Of a DNA stretch of 64,000 nucleotides, positions 23,881 through 36,369 are shown one piece after another. The stretch lies in NCBI RefSeq assembly GCF_000002425.4, contig NC_037267.1, forward strand, positions 10,367,398 through 10,431,397, written 5' to 3'. Under the pieces are notes generated by a model. That model was not told where the DNA came from. It saw only the letters and a program-made list of their open reading frames with translations, and made no database searches. A program made the position numbers and the translations under genes. Positions within the stretch are counted from its first letter, which is position 1. Every line of letters starts with the position of its first letter. The DNA is from Physcomitrium patens. Its lineage: Eukaryota; Streptophyta; Bryopsida; Funariales; Funariaceae.

Positions 23881-25412
23881 TACAAGGAAAGTTCTAAAAG
23901 TCCATGACAAGATCGCTGATTTGTGACGCTCTAATTTTTGCAAAACGCAGATGCCCGGTTAAACAGAGCAGCGCCAGTACAAGAAACCCAGTGAAGAGCG
24001 GTGAGCAGCGCCAGACGACGTTATCCAGGAGCGGCTTTACCACGCCTCTGTGAAAAAGGTGAGCTGACGACTTTGTAAAGAGGGAGAGGTATTCCGGACA
24101 TCAGATCTCATCGGACGCGTGCCCGATTGAAAAGCCAGCCAACATTCGGAATGCACGTAACCCACCGTCCATAATGTGATCAGCAGTTTAAAAAAAAACG
24201 TCGGAAAGGATGCGGCTCCCTCACGCAGCGCCAAGTGGAGCTCCATCTCAAAAATTACCACATGCGGTGAAATTGCCGCTGGATATTCCACCGGCGTCAA
24301 CGAGGACTGCGATCGTCACCCCTTGATTTAACTTCTGCATGCGAATCTCCGCCTACTTCCCCTCGGGTGGCGAGACCTGCACTGACAGCAAATAAAGGAA
24401 TCATCGGATTAGATACTTTTGTTCCGAATCCATGTGCTGGAATTGCACACAGGTTCGCCTCCATGTTGAGTAGTTGGGGGACTTGAGGTTATATTTGCCG
24501 GTGGTAGAGAGTTACTGATCTCTCTTGAAGTAATTTTCTGTTGCGTTCGTTTGGTGGGGTTTGCAGTCTGCAGTCTGTGATCGAGTGTCTTAGTGGGTGC
24601 TGTCGGCCTGACGTTGGAGTGATTTTTTGGAGACGGGTAAGCGCCTCGATGATCTGCTGATGTTGCAGTTTGGAGGATTGGTGCATCACAACCTTCTCGC
24701 TAGTGCAGGTAGATCATCTATTGAGCTCATGCGGTGTGTTGATGTCGAGCTTTCGTTCTGATATTCGCAGGTGGCTGCCGATGCTGGTTATTTGCTTGAT
24801 TGCTTGGGTTGTGAATGCGTTGTCTGTGTTTGTGTTTTTGTTTAGTTTTGTACTTTTGTTTTTTTCAATCTTTTGGTGTACACACAACCCCCCCTCCCGC
24901 TGTCTCCAAGGGTTTGCGTTTGTTCCAGTGATGTGCTTGGAAATGTCGGTGGGGTGCAAACGTCGTAGGTCTTTTAGGAATAGAGGCAAGTTACCTTTCT
25001 TTCATGCCCGTGTTACCCGCTGTGTTTTCAGCCCAACTATTTATTAATTTAGGCTTGTCGGTTGTGTGCGTAGAAAGGTCAAGTACGTGCATGTCCTGTT
25101 CTGGTGATCTTTTGTTTCTGCCGTTGAGGTGTTGTTTAATTATAATGTTGTTCTAGACCTCTGGACAGTAAATCAGTTTTAAAGCTTGGTAATGTGCACC
25201 TCTCGTGGTTTGTGTTGCGGTATGCGAACTGCAATGAAGCTGGATGTTATCAAACAGTTCCATTGCAAATGTGTTGTATTAGTATTGTATTGGTATGAAC
25301 AGGAGGGGTGTGTGTGTATGTGAACAGGTGGAACATGGACGTCCGATGAGAAAAACGTATTTAACTTAAGCTAGAATCCTTCCTGCTTCGCATACTTCGG
25401 TTCTCTTCTTCA

Positions 25413-25443
<31 letters not shown>

Positions 25444-25465
25444 CTTTTCCCTTCTGGTAAAAAAA
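23881..25465 (+). promoter_or_regulatory. upstream region and probable leader of the PILS gene
   Basis: Composition is much less AT-rich than the flanks and no transposon text is seen, which fits promoter plus long 5' leader. Several short upstream ATG frames exist (e.g. from 24670), but none looks conserved or coding. No clear TATA box could be chosen. A run of 29 T (25415-25443) and a pyrimidine stretch end just 22 nt before the start codon. An intron in the 5' UTR is possible but I see no clear acceptor after the T run. The transcript start cannot be fixed from sequence. Confidence 0.5.
25415..25443 (+). repeat. poly(T) tract just before the PILS start codon
   Basis: 29 consecutive T, continued by TCTTTTCCCTTCT. 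On the coding strand this would be a U-rich leader segment immediately ahead of the ATG; it is also a likely length-variable mononucleotide repeat. Confidence 0.9.
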
Positions 25466-28400
25466 ATGAACTCGAATGTATACACCGAGTTGGTGACCGT
25501 CGCAAGAGTGTATCAACAATTTGAAGAGTCAGCCACAACCTTGTTACAATTCGCCGTGGTTCCGGTCCTCAAGATCTTGATATTATGTGCCTTTGGCTTG
25601 GGTTTGGCGAGTTCTTATGTCAATATCCTCCCAGCTCAATGTCGAAAGCTTTTGAGCAAGGTGAGTCCATCCAAGCGTCTACTCTATTTTTTTACGAAAT
25701 TATTGTTAGCCTCCTCATGGTTCCATTACATGTTTAAGTACTAATTCAATCCCACGTCTTCCGGTATTCCAAACTTGCCTGTATCAAGCGTCACACTCCA
25801 TTACCACGCGGTTGGAGCTTAGTATTACTAAGTAAAAGTAAAAGAAAATAAGCAGTGTTATTTTAAGGGTTTTCTAGCGTAACATTTCCTCTTTTCCAGA
25901 ACAAATGCAAAACCTGATTATATAAAATGACAGTAAGCGCCTCAATTTGAAAGTGAAAATCTTCTGAGTTTAGTGGTTTTAATCACACAAAAATGTAGGA
26001 ACCATTTCGCTCCTGTTGCTCACATGGCTCAATCGCTGCAATTTACAGTTGGTGTTCGCGTTATTTCTCCCTTGTTTGATCTTCACACAACTTGGGAAAG
26101 CTGTCACTCTTCAGTCGATAATAGAATGGTTAGTCTTTTAATCCGCTTAATTTCGCCATTTGGAATTTGCCCGTCTTGTTGCTGGCGTTATTTGTTTTAC
26201 ACTATTCTAGTTAAGCGTGTTTGCTCCGAAAAATGTTGCTCTGATAAGTTGTCATCTACAGGTGGTTCATACCAATAAATGTTGTGCTAGGAGCGAGTTT
26301 TGGGTGCGCTCTTGGTTACCTAGTAGCTTTAATCGTTCGACCTCCACCACAATACTTTAACTTCACGGTGGTGATGATTGGCATAGGTAAATATCAACCT
26401 ATCTTATTACTCTTAAGCAAGATCCACTTCTACTTTTCAGTTCGTCTAGATTTGTTACTTGGTAGTTACTTACTTGGAAGTCATTTAAACATTTATTTGT
26501 TATGAATTGAGCTTGTGCTTTGAGCTACTGAACAGAATGAAACTTAGGACAGTTTTTTTTGCAGGAACTCTAATTTTGTAAATTGCAATTCAGGAAATAT
26601 TGGTAACATACCACTCGTTATTATTGCATCCATCTGTCGTGATGAATCAAACCCGTTTGGACTTGACCCAACCGTCTGTAACACCAACGGCGTTGCGTAT
26701 ATCTCCTTTGGCCAATGGGTACGACTGCAATCATCGCATGAAAAAACATCTGTGTTCGTTAGCTGAATTGCAGTCTTAAACTCGTTGGTTATGAAAGTCC
26801 AAGTTGAGACTGAAAATGGTCCCCTACACGTTGATAAAAAGCCACTGCGACCATGTTGTGACGTTGCTCTGCTTGTGTAAGTGATCTCTCTGGCCAAGCT
26901 TGGCTCACGTGAACCCTAATATCCCCAGGTAGGAGCGGTCATCGTTTACACATTTGCGTTCCACATGTTGGCTCCCCCCAAAACAGTTCCTACCAACGAT
27001 GAAAAGGCCTTAGTCATCAAGGTTGAAGGCGACAAAGACGTTAATGAGCTTTCAAATGGAACGGCGAGTAATGTCAATGACACAGATTCTCTTCACGTCT
27101 CACTCCTCCGTTCTTGTCAGCCGACCAAATTACAAAAGGTTTGGAAAATCTCTCCTGGTCTGAATGAAATAGAATTTTTGTACGATATTGTTGCACATAC
27201 TTGCTGTTCTATTTTTCCGCTGTTTCGTTTCCTATTCTTAAGTAATCGTTGAATGGCTTAGGATGTGAATCTATCAGAACATGCCAAGAGGGACACTAAG
27301 ATTGTCATTGACTAAGCTCGTCGATTACCATCAACCATTTCAATGAAGTGTGTTCTCGCCATTACACTAAACAAATGTGGGTGTTATGCGTCCAGGTTCG
27401 GCAAGGCGTTGCACGAAAGTGGCGTTGGCTGGCCAAATCAAGCTTGTTGAAAGATATTTGTCAACCACCTGTCGTATCATCTGTAAGTTCACGTCTAGCA
27501 ATCAGTATTCCGGTTTTTACAGATGCACTTGTTTGCCGTGCTACACATGATTGACAATGCCCCCACGAGCACTGAATTGTCTGACATGTGCAAGCTGAAG
27601 ATATTCCAAGTGGTGATTGCTTGATCTTTTAACGTGAATCTTGGACATCAAAACAATTTGTCGAGGGAAACAAATGGCAGTACAATCAGATGTGGTGTTC
27701 TGAGGGATCGCGCCTTCTTGATTGTGCTGTGTGCAGCTCTTGGCCTTGATTATTGGGGCCACACCCACTCTCAAGGAACTGTTCTTTGAGGAGCACTCCG
27801 TGTTCTTTTTCTTCACAGACAGTCTTAATATGCTGGGGTAAGTATCCGACTCCTGACAAATATTTCGGCTCGGCTTTGAAAACCTCTCGGCTCGGGTTCT
27901 GTGAGACCGTTTTCTCTTTTTTTGAACCTGGTAAGTAGTTGTCTTCTTGAGTGAAGTATAAGCAATATAATGTTGTGGGGTAACTGTGCAGCGGAGCCAT
28001 GGTGCCATGTATAATGCTCGTTCTCGGCGGCAACTTAATCGGAGGTACGGGATACAGTGCTTACTCTTGAATGTTTTCCTGAAGCGGTACTCTTACTGTT
28101 TTCCGCCTACTCCTTTCGAATTGTGATTCAAGTTCGAAGCAGGCAGTGAAGTGTTCATTAGTCACGTGGTTCGGAGAAATTTGGTACCCTGCTCTGCTGG
28201 TCAAAAGGTGCGTCTAATCGATCTCATCACGAGGAAGTCGTTGGGTGTGCAACGGCAGGGCCAGGAAATTCCGAACTAGGATTGCGAACGACCGTGGCAA
28301 TAGTTTTCACACGCTTGTTTCTGGTGCCTCCTATAGGCTTGACCATCGTGCAAACTGCAAACCACCTCGGATTCCTACCTGCAAACAACAAACTTTTCCG

Positions 28401-28768
28401 ATTTGTTCTTCTTCTACAACACTCTATGCCCACATCTATACTTGCTGGTATGCACTCCTTTTCTGGCAACAGGCTAAATCGACGACAATTTTCGGATTGA
28501 TTTACCACCCTGCTGTGTGTAACTGATTATGATGTAGATCTACTGGTCCGCTACAGTTGGTGATTTTGTAGTATGTATTGATTTCTTCGGAGGTGACTTG
28601 TCGACTTAGGGAGACTAATTCCTTGAGATTCTTGCCTTTGCAGGGGCGGTGGCCAGCTTACGAGGACACGGTGCGAAGGAAGCATCGGCCATCTTGTTCT
28701 GGGAGCACATTCTGGCCATATTCTCAATAGCAATTTGGCTCATCTTGTACATTAATGTTCTCTTCTGA
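25466..28768 (+). CDS. PILS: PIN-LIKES (PILS) auxin transport facilitator, spliced gene
   Basis: Known family role: PILS proteins sit in the ER membrane and take up auxin there, lowering its nuclear signalling. Exons that keep frame and have GT/AG ends: 25466-25660, 26049-26128, 26262-26386, 26594-26718, 26929-27138, 27396-27482, 27737-27837, 27992-28044, 28259-28447, 28644-28768 (TGA), giving about 429 residues, a normal PILS length. Seen: N-terminal membrane helices (VVPVLKILILCAFGLGLASS), the helix text WWFIPINVVLGASFGCALGY, the conserved GNIGNIPLVIIASICRD followed by NPFG (residues ~134-156), a hydrophilic central loop (~190-260), and a C-terminal membrane half with LVLGGNLIGG, FVLLLQHSMPTSILAG, KEASAILFWEHI and a last helix ending NVLF. 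The start ATG is the first in frame, with context AAAAAATGA. Uncertain: the donor after exon 5 (GTTTGG) is weak, and a 42-nt micro-exon (27262-27303) would also keep frame. No stops or lost motifs: it looks functional. Confidence 0.92.
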
Positions 28769-29166
28769 GGCACCGTAGACCATTTTTTTTCGCTTTTTCG
28801 AAAGTGAATTCTTGGAGGTAGTCGCAAAATGTGCAACATCACCTCCTGTAACGTAGATTATAACACCAGAGACAGAAAAACAGGCAAACGAACAAAGAAG
28901 AATTCCTTTCTTATCCTTTCATACAGTAGATAGACGAGCAAAAACCAGCAGGTCATCTCGATGGGGTGGGTGTTATCTGGACCCTTGATTCTTTCTGAAT
29001 TCCTTCGGAAATAAGGTGGAGTTTTTCCCCAACAAATTTGCTACTGATAGGACATTCAACCCCTCATGAAAGGAGCGGGTCTGCCAAGACTTTGTCAAAT
29101 CTGATACCTGTTATGTCTTCGTCAATGATGTGGTGCCAATAATTTGGCATTTTCAAACAGAATAAA
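28769..29166 (+). terminator. PILS 3' UTR and candidate poly(A) signal
   Basis: About 400 nt of non-coding, non-repetitive sequence after the stop, ending with AATAAA at 29161-29166. This is the nearest canonical signal in the right direction. Plant poly(A) signals are loose, so the true site may differ. Confidence 0.45.
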
Positions 29167-30340
29167 ATCAAACAATAATGCAGTGACGAATCCAGGGGAA
29201 GCACTGTTGGAAATGCATCCTAGATGTGTGTGTATTCTGGTTGGAAGATTAATGAAGTAGCGTATTGTAAATTTTTGTAAAGAATCCTGTAGGTTCTGTA
29301 CTTATTTTATTGTGGGGTCCTATTTCTTTTGGAGTTTTAAATTTCCTGTGTTATAATAACGCTTCAATGTTATTGGTCCGTTGTTTTGTTCTGTTGTGTT
29401 GAATGTAGTTAGAAACCACATTTTCTATAATTTGCATGTATATAATTTACTTGAAACAATTATCCACCGGACATCCGCGCAGTTTTTACTTCGTGACACG
29501 CGGATTGAGCTATGGGGACAACCTCGTGGGTTAGGTTTAAGACCCATATCAAGATTAAGCATGTCTTTTAGGCTTTCAGCTTGCTTTTTTACTATCCCAT
29601 AAAGCGCAAAAGTGCCCGAAAGACCACAGGCTGTGGACAATTGTGTGATAGTCGGAACATCGGCGGGAAACATTTTACTTTTCCAAAGCTGCCTCTCCAG
29701 ACTTATTCTCTCACACAGCCCGACTCTTTTTCTTTCTGTTTGTTTTGTTTTTTGTTGCCTCGCCTCCGTTCCTTTTATTTCTCTCCTCCTATTTGTCGCT
29801 TCCTCCCTCGCTCATTTATCACTTGCAGTTGGTCGGCAAAGCCAGGCGAATCATTTTGTTGTTTTAGCTTAGATGTGATTCCAATGTTGGCTGGATTTTG
29901 TTAGTCCTTTATGTAGTGCTGAATCTATTTAGAATATATCATTGTTCGTCTGTCGGTTCATTGTTGGAGGGCCTCTGATTTCCTTCAATCAGTTTCTGGA
30001 TGGGTTTTGATGTGAAACTGATTGGGTAGGAACCTCTCGATGTTTGCTTTCCGACGGGCCAAAAATCACTGAAATTAGAGCCAGGCTCACTTTTGGCAGC
30101 AATTCAAGTGAAGAGTGGTCAGCTGCCTTGTCACGTTAAATTAGCTAACCTTAGAAAAGCAACTTTTAATACTCAACAATTTGATTGCTACTAATTTTGG
30201 TGTTGCTGAAACCACGAAAGAACTAATTTCAACAAGCAAAGGATCATCCAAATCGGAGAACCAAGGAGATTGTGAAGTGGCTGTTTGAGTAAAGGTCCTC
30301 AACCTAATAGCATGGTCTAAGGTAAAAGCTCTCAATTTTC
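29167..30340. other. low-copy-looking stretch without recognised gene
   Basis: Composition resembles the PILS gene region rather than the transposons. Points seen: a hairpin-like inverted repeat ATCCGCG...CGCGGAT with a 19-nt loop (about 29474-29506); a minus-strand open frame of 82 codons (29425-29673) with no domain I know; and a very pyrimidine-rich plus-strand stretch (about 29690-29830: CTCGCCTCCGTTCC, TCTCTCCTCC) like a plant 5' leader. No exon chain with a known family follows. It may be a UTR or promoter of a lost or out-of-view gene, or a non-coding transcript. Confidence 0.35.
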
Positions 30341-30617
30341 TCTTGCTGTATAAATGTTTGAGTTGCCTTGTTTACAATACATAGATAATATTTTAGAATT
30401 GGTTAAGGATTTAATCACATTTGTAGATCAAAAGTTAACTTGACTAGTATGAATTATGTACATTCATACTAATTGCAAGTATTAGTCTTTATTTTTGTTT
30501 TATTTTTAAGTTTTCTAAATTTTTTTAATTTTTTAATTTAATTTCAACATTGATAAAAAAAACATAATATTATAAAAATAGAATTTAAAGTTAATTATTT
30601 GATCATAATCTTTTATG

Positions 30618-30653
<36 letters not shown>

Positions 30654-32853
30654 TTATCTATATTTGAGATATCATTTAAGATAAAAGAAAAAAAATATGA
30701 CATGATTTTTTTAATTGTAGTAGAATAAGACCATAATGTCTATTTAGTAAATATTATTAAAAAAATTCTCTTATATACTCTAATTAAAGAATTTATTTAT
30801 AATTTATATAAATAATTTTTAATAATTTATATTTTAAAAATATATAAGAAAATAATGTTAAGATAATTAGAATTATTAATATTTTTTTAAAAGAAAAAAA
30901 TTAAATTTTTGTTAAAGATATATAAAAGCTATCCTTCAAAATTATTTGGAGAAGTTTTACTAATAATTTGGAAGGATTAGGTTGAGATTTGGATGCAAAT
31001 ACTTTCAAATTTTTTAAACCAATATAATAAGTATGAATAAAAGATTAAATTTTTGTTGAAAATAAAAGACCTCATTGGAGATATAGCAACAATATAGAAT
31101 GTATATTGGTAAAATAAAAGACATATTAAATATAATGTAATATAAAGATCTTTGTAAGAAAAATTGATTATATTATAAAGGAGTTTCAACAACTATTTAT
31201 ATATAGTTATAATATTATAAAATATAGATTTAAATATGATAAATTATATATTTTTTAAAATTAATCCTACTTACTGATAAAGAATTGTAGAAAATCAAAT
31301 TGGTATAAAGACAATATTTATTGATTGAAGAAATAGAAGCTCTTGAAGTATTACTTTAGAATATAAAGTTCAATCATGATGTAATAATTTTCTTGCTTTC
31401 AAAAGTATTATTCTAACAAATTTAAAGCTATCATATTTATATTTTTTAATGAGGCATCTTTCAATAAAGTAAATACCAATGATAAAAGCCTTTACAAAAA
31501 ATTAATATTTATAATTAAAGATGATTTTTTTAATACTTTGAATTAATTAAGCATCTATTATAAAGATTGGAAGATTTGTATCTTATGAAAGGTAGAGACT
31601 TAAATGCTTTGGAACTTTTACTAGATAAAAAATATGCAAATTATAAAACATAAAAATAAAGGAAGTTATAGAAAAACTTATAAATCTATATGGTAGAGAT
31701 TTTTGTATGCAATTAAGAAGATGGATGTTGGCTATAATAACTTTTTATCAAAGAAGTTGGAATTCTAGCTAATTTTATCCACCTTAATCTCATTATATAT
31801 ATATATACATAAATATATATTATTACAAAATTTAATTTCAATGGTAATAAAGAAACAATTGAAAGATGTAATATAAATAAAAAATTATATTAGAAAATAA
31901 AATTGATTCAAAAAAATTAAATGAAATATTAATAGAAAAAAGATTTATGTTATATATTTTTATTATTTATACCAATTAGTTTTTTATGAAAGATGTATAT
32001 TGTATGTGTAACATGCAAATTATATATTAAGAATTAAATTCCAATATTTTTTTAGTTAATTTTGAAAATAGGAAAGAAAAATGAATAATATATTTTGATA
32101 TGATATGATAAAATTGATTGATTTTGATATATCTAAAATCATTTTTAGAAGAAATCTAAAAGCTACAAGAAATAAAAGTTATAACAATAGTTTATAATAT
32201 ATAGCTCCAAAATCATTAAAAAATGTATTTGAGTCAATAAAAAAAAAAGTAATAAACTTATTTATTTATTGTACAAAACTAATAAAGTTCATTTCAGAAC
32301 ATCATAACATTAGTTAAAAAATGTATAGTTAAAATTGGGTGTTTTGATATATTCCAAAATGATATTAGTCAAAACATATATTCAAATGATGTACATATCA
32401 AATTTCCATTAATAAAGCTTCTATAAATAAATTTATCAAAGTTTTATAAACTTGATTTATTTTACATCAAATGTCATAATAATATTTAATAGTTAAATTA
32501 TTATCTTGTATAAATAAAAATAGATAAAAATAAAACCTATGTACTTTATGATAATACTTGATTTTAATTTATTTTTTTTGTATATACAAGTTAATATGTT
32601 TAAAGAAAGAATTTTAGGTAGAAATCAATCTTAATTATAATATATATATATATATGTGTAAAAAACTAAAAATAATTAATTTTTTTGGCATAAGTAAAAT
32701 AGACAAGACCACAATAGCAAAAAAAATCATAATATAAATAATATGTATGATAGTGCATGCTTTGATTAAAAAATCAACTTATTTAATATATTAAAATAAT
32801 TTAAATTTAAAAAATATCTAAATAATTTCTTTCAAAATATCATATGCCATATA

Positions 32854-32890
<37 letters not shown>

Positions 32891-33899
32891 GTTTAATCAT
32901 AAGATTGGTTTATTTGACGTGTTATCATAAAAAAAATATTATTTATATTTAAAAATTTGGTTTTTGTATTTGACAACAAAATAAATTATTTGGCTTAATG
33001 TTTAAACATTAAGCAAGTTAAAAAATTAATTTCTTCATATCATGCTATAATTTTTAAATTTTTTTTATTTATAAGTATAAATTATTTCACTTGATGTTAA
33101 TTGCTAGTTGTAAAAATTGTGATGCATGGGTTGGCTTAAATCAATTTTTTTTTGTAACTTCAATTGTTTTAGATTGATAGAAAATTAAGTTATTATTTTT
33201 ATACATGATTTATAATTCTATAAAAAAATATATTAAAATTCTCTAATATAAAAAAATTTTATTCTAAAAAAAAGAAAAGTACATCTATTAAATAATATAT
33301 TCTAATAAATTTGGCTTAAGATGCTTTAATTATTTAACTAAGAGATTAAATTTTAATAAAAAAAATTGTTTGTATTTGATGAATCTTTATGAATTGGATG
33401 TAGCATTATCATACTTCTATAAAGTAAAAACTCTTAGTTGTCTAACTAATGCTATTAAGTTTACTTGAGTTACTTAATGTGATATAATTTTTAAAGTAAC
33501 TCTTGTATTTTCTATGTCTTCTTAATCAATTATTCTTTACATTGATTGACTTGGTATATAAAATTAATCTATAATAAATACTAAATCTTTTATATTTTTT
33601 TTATGTAATCTATAAAAAAAATTATCTTTACTATTTTTTTATGATCATAAAGATTTAAAAATATTTTTAAAAAATAGAATTTCAAAAACCAAATTACTTT
33701 AAAAGAAGATAATATGAAACTTCTAAGATATTTTGATACTTTTAAGAAAAAATTAAAATTTTAATATTTAGTAAATTAGATTTATTAAATTATCAAAGAT
33801 ATGAATTTAGAAAAAAAAATCTATTAATTGTTACAAATACATATAATTACTTAAATAAAAAATATTAGATAAAAAATAAATGAAAGTTGACTTAAAAAT
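30341..33899. other. AT-rich intergenic DNA with microsatellites
   Basis: About 3.5 kb of extremely AT-rich sequence with no convincing frame on either strand. Simple repeats: (TA)n at 30620-30652, short (AT)n near 31795-31806 and 32640-32654, and (TG)n at about 32863-32890 preceded by (AT)n. Possibly very old, unrecognisable transposon remains. Confidence 0.6.
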
Positions 33900-34910
33900 A
33901 TCTTGAGGAGAAGCTTTTTTGAAGCTTTATAGATACACATTTAACTTTATGTATGTTTATACTTGATTGATAGGTTTGAGAGTTGGCCAACAAGTTGTTC
34001 ACATATTGCATATGCTGACAACTTGTAGTATAAATTGACTATGTATCATATAAATAAAAAAACTTATCTTGTAAGTTAAATTTGTGTCTTATAAGTTAGA
34101 CACATGTTGTAGATCTTGTAAAACATTGTCATATAGCTCCTAGTTAGATAGTATATATAGAAATAAGAGTAAAGCCTTCTTCTTTCTTATCAATACCTTT
34201 TTTAATCTTAATCTTGTTTCAAGAATTTCTAGTCTTCTTGTCTTTGATAATAGCTATTTTAGATTTAATATTATATTACTTTTGAATAAATAGCTATTTT
34301 TTTTAAGTGACATAAGAGTATATTAAGATTTTTATTGTTTGTAATTTATATCCTTAATAATTTGATAAGATTAATAATTCATTATTATTTTATTTTTTTT
34401 TAAAAGTGAGTAAATTATCCCACTTCATTTGATGTGCTTTGAAGTTTGTAGACTATTAAGGATATGAATCTTGAAAGAAGAAATCCTCAATATACTCTTG
34501 TATTACTTAAAAAGACTAGAAAATCATTTGAAGATGATATAGTATTAAACTAGAATGGCTATTACTAGAGATAAAAAGACTAAAAAGTCTTGAAATAAGA
34601 CTAAAAACTAAAAAGGCACTGACAAGATTAAAAATGCTTCACTCTTGCCTCTATATATATTCTTAACTAGGAGCTATATGACAATATCTTATAGGACCTT
34701 TAAAACGTGTTGACTTTGTAAGACATTTATCTTAACTTGTAAGATAAGTATTCTATATGTGTGCCATATAACTAGCTTGTTTTGTAAGCTATTAATATAT
34801 GATTCACTTGTTGACCAAGTTTCTAATCTATCAATCAATTACAAATACATATAAAGTCAAAGCAGCATCTATGAAGCTTCTTTAGAAAATATTATGAAAT
34901 AAATCTATTT
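33900..34910. repeat. large imperfect inverted repeat (two opposing LTR-like arms)
   Basis: The plus strand of about 33905-34200 and the minus strand of about 34910-34600 share the order GAAGCTT(T/C)ATAGAT, TTGATTGATAG..., (A/G)CTTATCTTRYAAGTTA, TTGTCATATAGCTCCTAGTTA, TATATATAGA and AGAGTGAAGC-like text. The arms are roughly 75-80% alike by eye and enclose about 270-340 bp. The conserved TATATATAG near the inner ends looks like a promoter box, so these may be two old LTRs head to head; a foldback element is the alternative. 34911-35239 shows nothing recognisable. Confidence 0.55.
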
Positions 34911-35239
34911 TTACTTATTTCTACTTAATTATATTGATAAATATTAGAATAAGTATGTATGTCTATGATATTACCTTTCTTTTTAGAGACAAGTTCTATG
35001 AAAAGCAATTATCATCTTTTATGGATCTTACAATTCTTCATCTTAGTTTTGATAGATGTCATCAATAAAAAGCCTCAACATTCTTTGTTGCATTTGCAAG
35101 ATTCTTTGTTAGCTTCTATGTGCATTCACGAATATCATATCTATGCCAATAAATATAATATTTCAATCTATTTTGATGTCACCTTGAATCTAAGACTTCT
35201 TCTATTTCAAACTCTTAATTATTATCTACTTTTATAGGT

Positions 35240-35720
35240 TGAGATTATTCAAAATTTCTATACCTAGTTTAAAAAGCAGTCTTCTATTTATTTCTTTTTT
35301 TTATGTGAATCAAGTTGTATGCTCTTTGTAGATCTATTTTTGTATAGAACTTTTTTTCATTGAGTTAGTCAAGTATTCTTAAAATCAAAGATAAGAGATA
35401 TCTATTTTTAATGATAAACTTATTAAATCCTTAATAGCCTATATACATCTTTAGAGATTCATTATTTTTCTTCACAAATAAGATAGGAGCTCTTGCTAGA
35501 TATTTTGAATGGTATTTGAAGTTTTTGGCTAAATTTTTATCAATTTACTCCTTTAATGTAGCTAATTTATTTTGTCATAAGTAATAAATTGGTCCAAATG
35601 CTAGTTGAGCTCCTTATTGTAGATTAATTGAATAATCATAAGGTTATTTTAAAAAAGTCTTTATTCATGAAAGAGGCTCCAACTCTTGAATCTGATAAGG
35701 TATCAAGGACAAAAAATTGA
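35240..35720 (-). pseudogene. very old Gypsy RT fossil
   Basis: On the minus strand, decayed RT text aligns in order with the family 1 RT: a KNNESLKMYI stretch in the place of the '[13 protein letters not shown]' motif, then GFNKFIIKNRYLLSLI, then TKIDLQRAYNLIHI. Similarity to the family 1 copies is only around half. It is an independent, much older Gypsy insertion; no LTR can be assigned to it. It is broken many times. Confidence 0.65.
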
Positions 35721-35867
35721 TGAAAAAAAATAAATAAGTAATATTCTTTCAAAGAAATAAAAATAAAAAAGTGTGGTTGTCATTTTACTTATTTTATAAT
35801 TTCTTTCAGAATAAATCTATATAGGGAAATTTGAACATAGGAAAAGACTAAGTGCATGAGTTTTACT

Positions 35868-36344
35868 TGTTAGAGTCACACAATTAACCGTATTCTAAAC
35901 CACTGAAATACTAAGAAACACTACAATACTTTCTCCCAGTAACAATACTCTTTCATCAACTGATAACAAAAGTATGCAACCCTGCATTCTCAAAAGACCG
36001 CTCAAAATACAATAATTTCCATCCAATATCAAGAATAAAAGACTTCACTCTAACAATCTAAATTCACATAATTTCTGTAATTACAGACTTCCTCTGTCGA
36101 AACACAAACAGCTCTCAATAAACAACAATCATAATCTTTCAATAACTCCTTATATAATTCAATCACTCAGTACTCGAATTACATAATCAATAACTCATAA
36201 ATCAATCTCTGATTTATTCCACAAACTCACTTCTCAATATTGAGAAACTATCCATTACTCTTCAACAACAAAGAAAACAAAGAAACAAAGAGGTAGCACC
36301 AAGCTTATCCTGACTCATGACTATCCCAGTCTGACACTCCAACA
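35868..36344 (+). repeat. candidate solo LTR
   Basis: A 477-bp segment starting TGTTAGAGTCACAC and ending GACACTCCAACA, i.e. TG...CA with matching inverted ends (TGTTAGAGT/ACTCCAACA). It is distinct in composition from both flanks and is followed directly by a truncated LTR of another type. The flanking 5-mers (TTACT and ACTTC) do not match, so solo-LTR status rests on the terminal repeats. The short ends resemble copia-type LTRs; strand is unknown. Confidence 0.45.
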
Positions 36345-36369
36345 AACTTCTACATCTCCTATATAATTG

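Noticed and set aside
24037-25047. Several 60-125 codon frames upstream of the PILS gene
   Set aside because: They overlap on both strands, match nothing I know and lie in the probable promoter/leader; no exon-like chain.
27541-28033. Minus-strand frames of 115 and 155 codons across the PILS introns and exons 8-9
   Set aside because: Shadows of the plus-strand PILS gene; the plus-strand exons match the family closely.
28245-28526. 93-codon plus frame overlapping PILS exon 10
   Set aside because: Different frame from the exon (28259-28447) that carries the family motifs.
32863-32890. (TG)n tract as a regulatory Z-DNA element
   Set aside because: An ordinary microsatellite in AT-rich intergenic DNA; no gene nearby supports a role.
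35863-36349. Target duplication of the candidate solo LTR
   Set aside because: Flanks TTACT and ACTTC share only ACTT with an offset; not accepted as a duplication.
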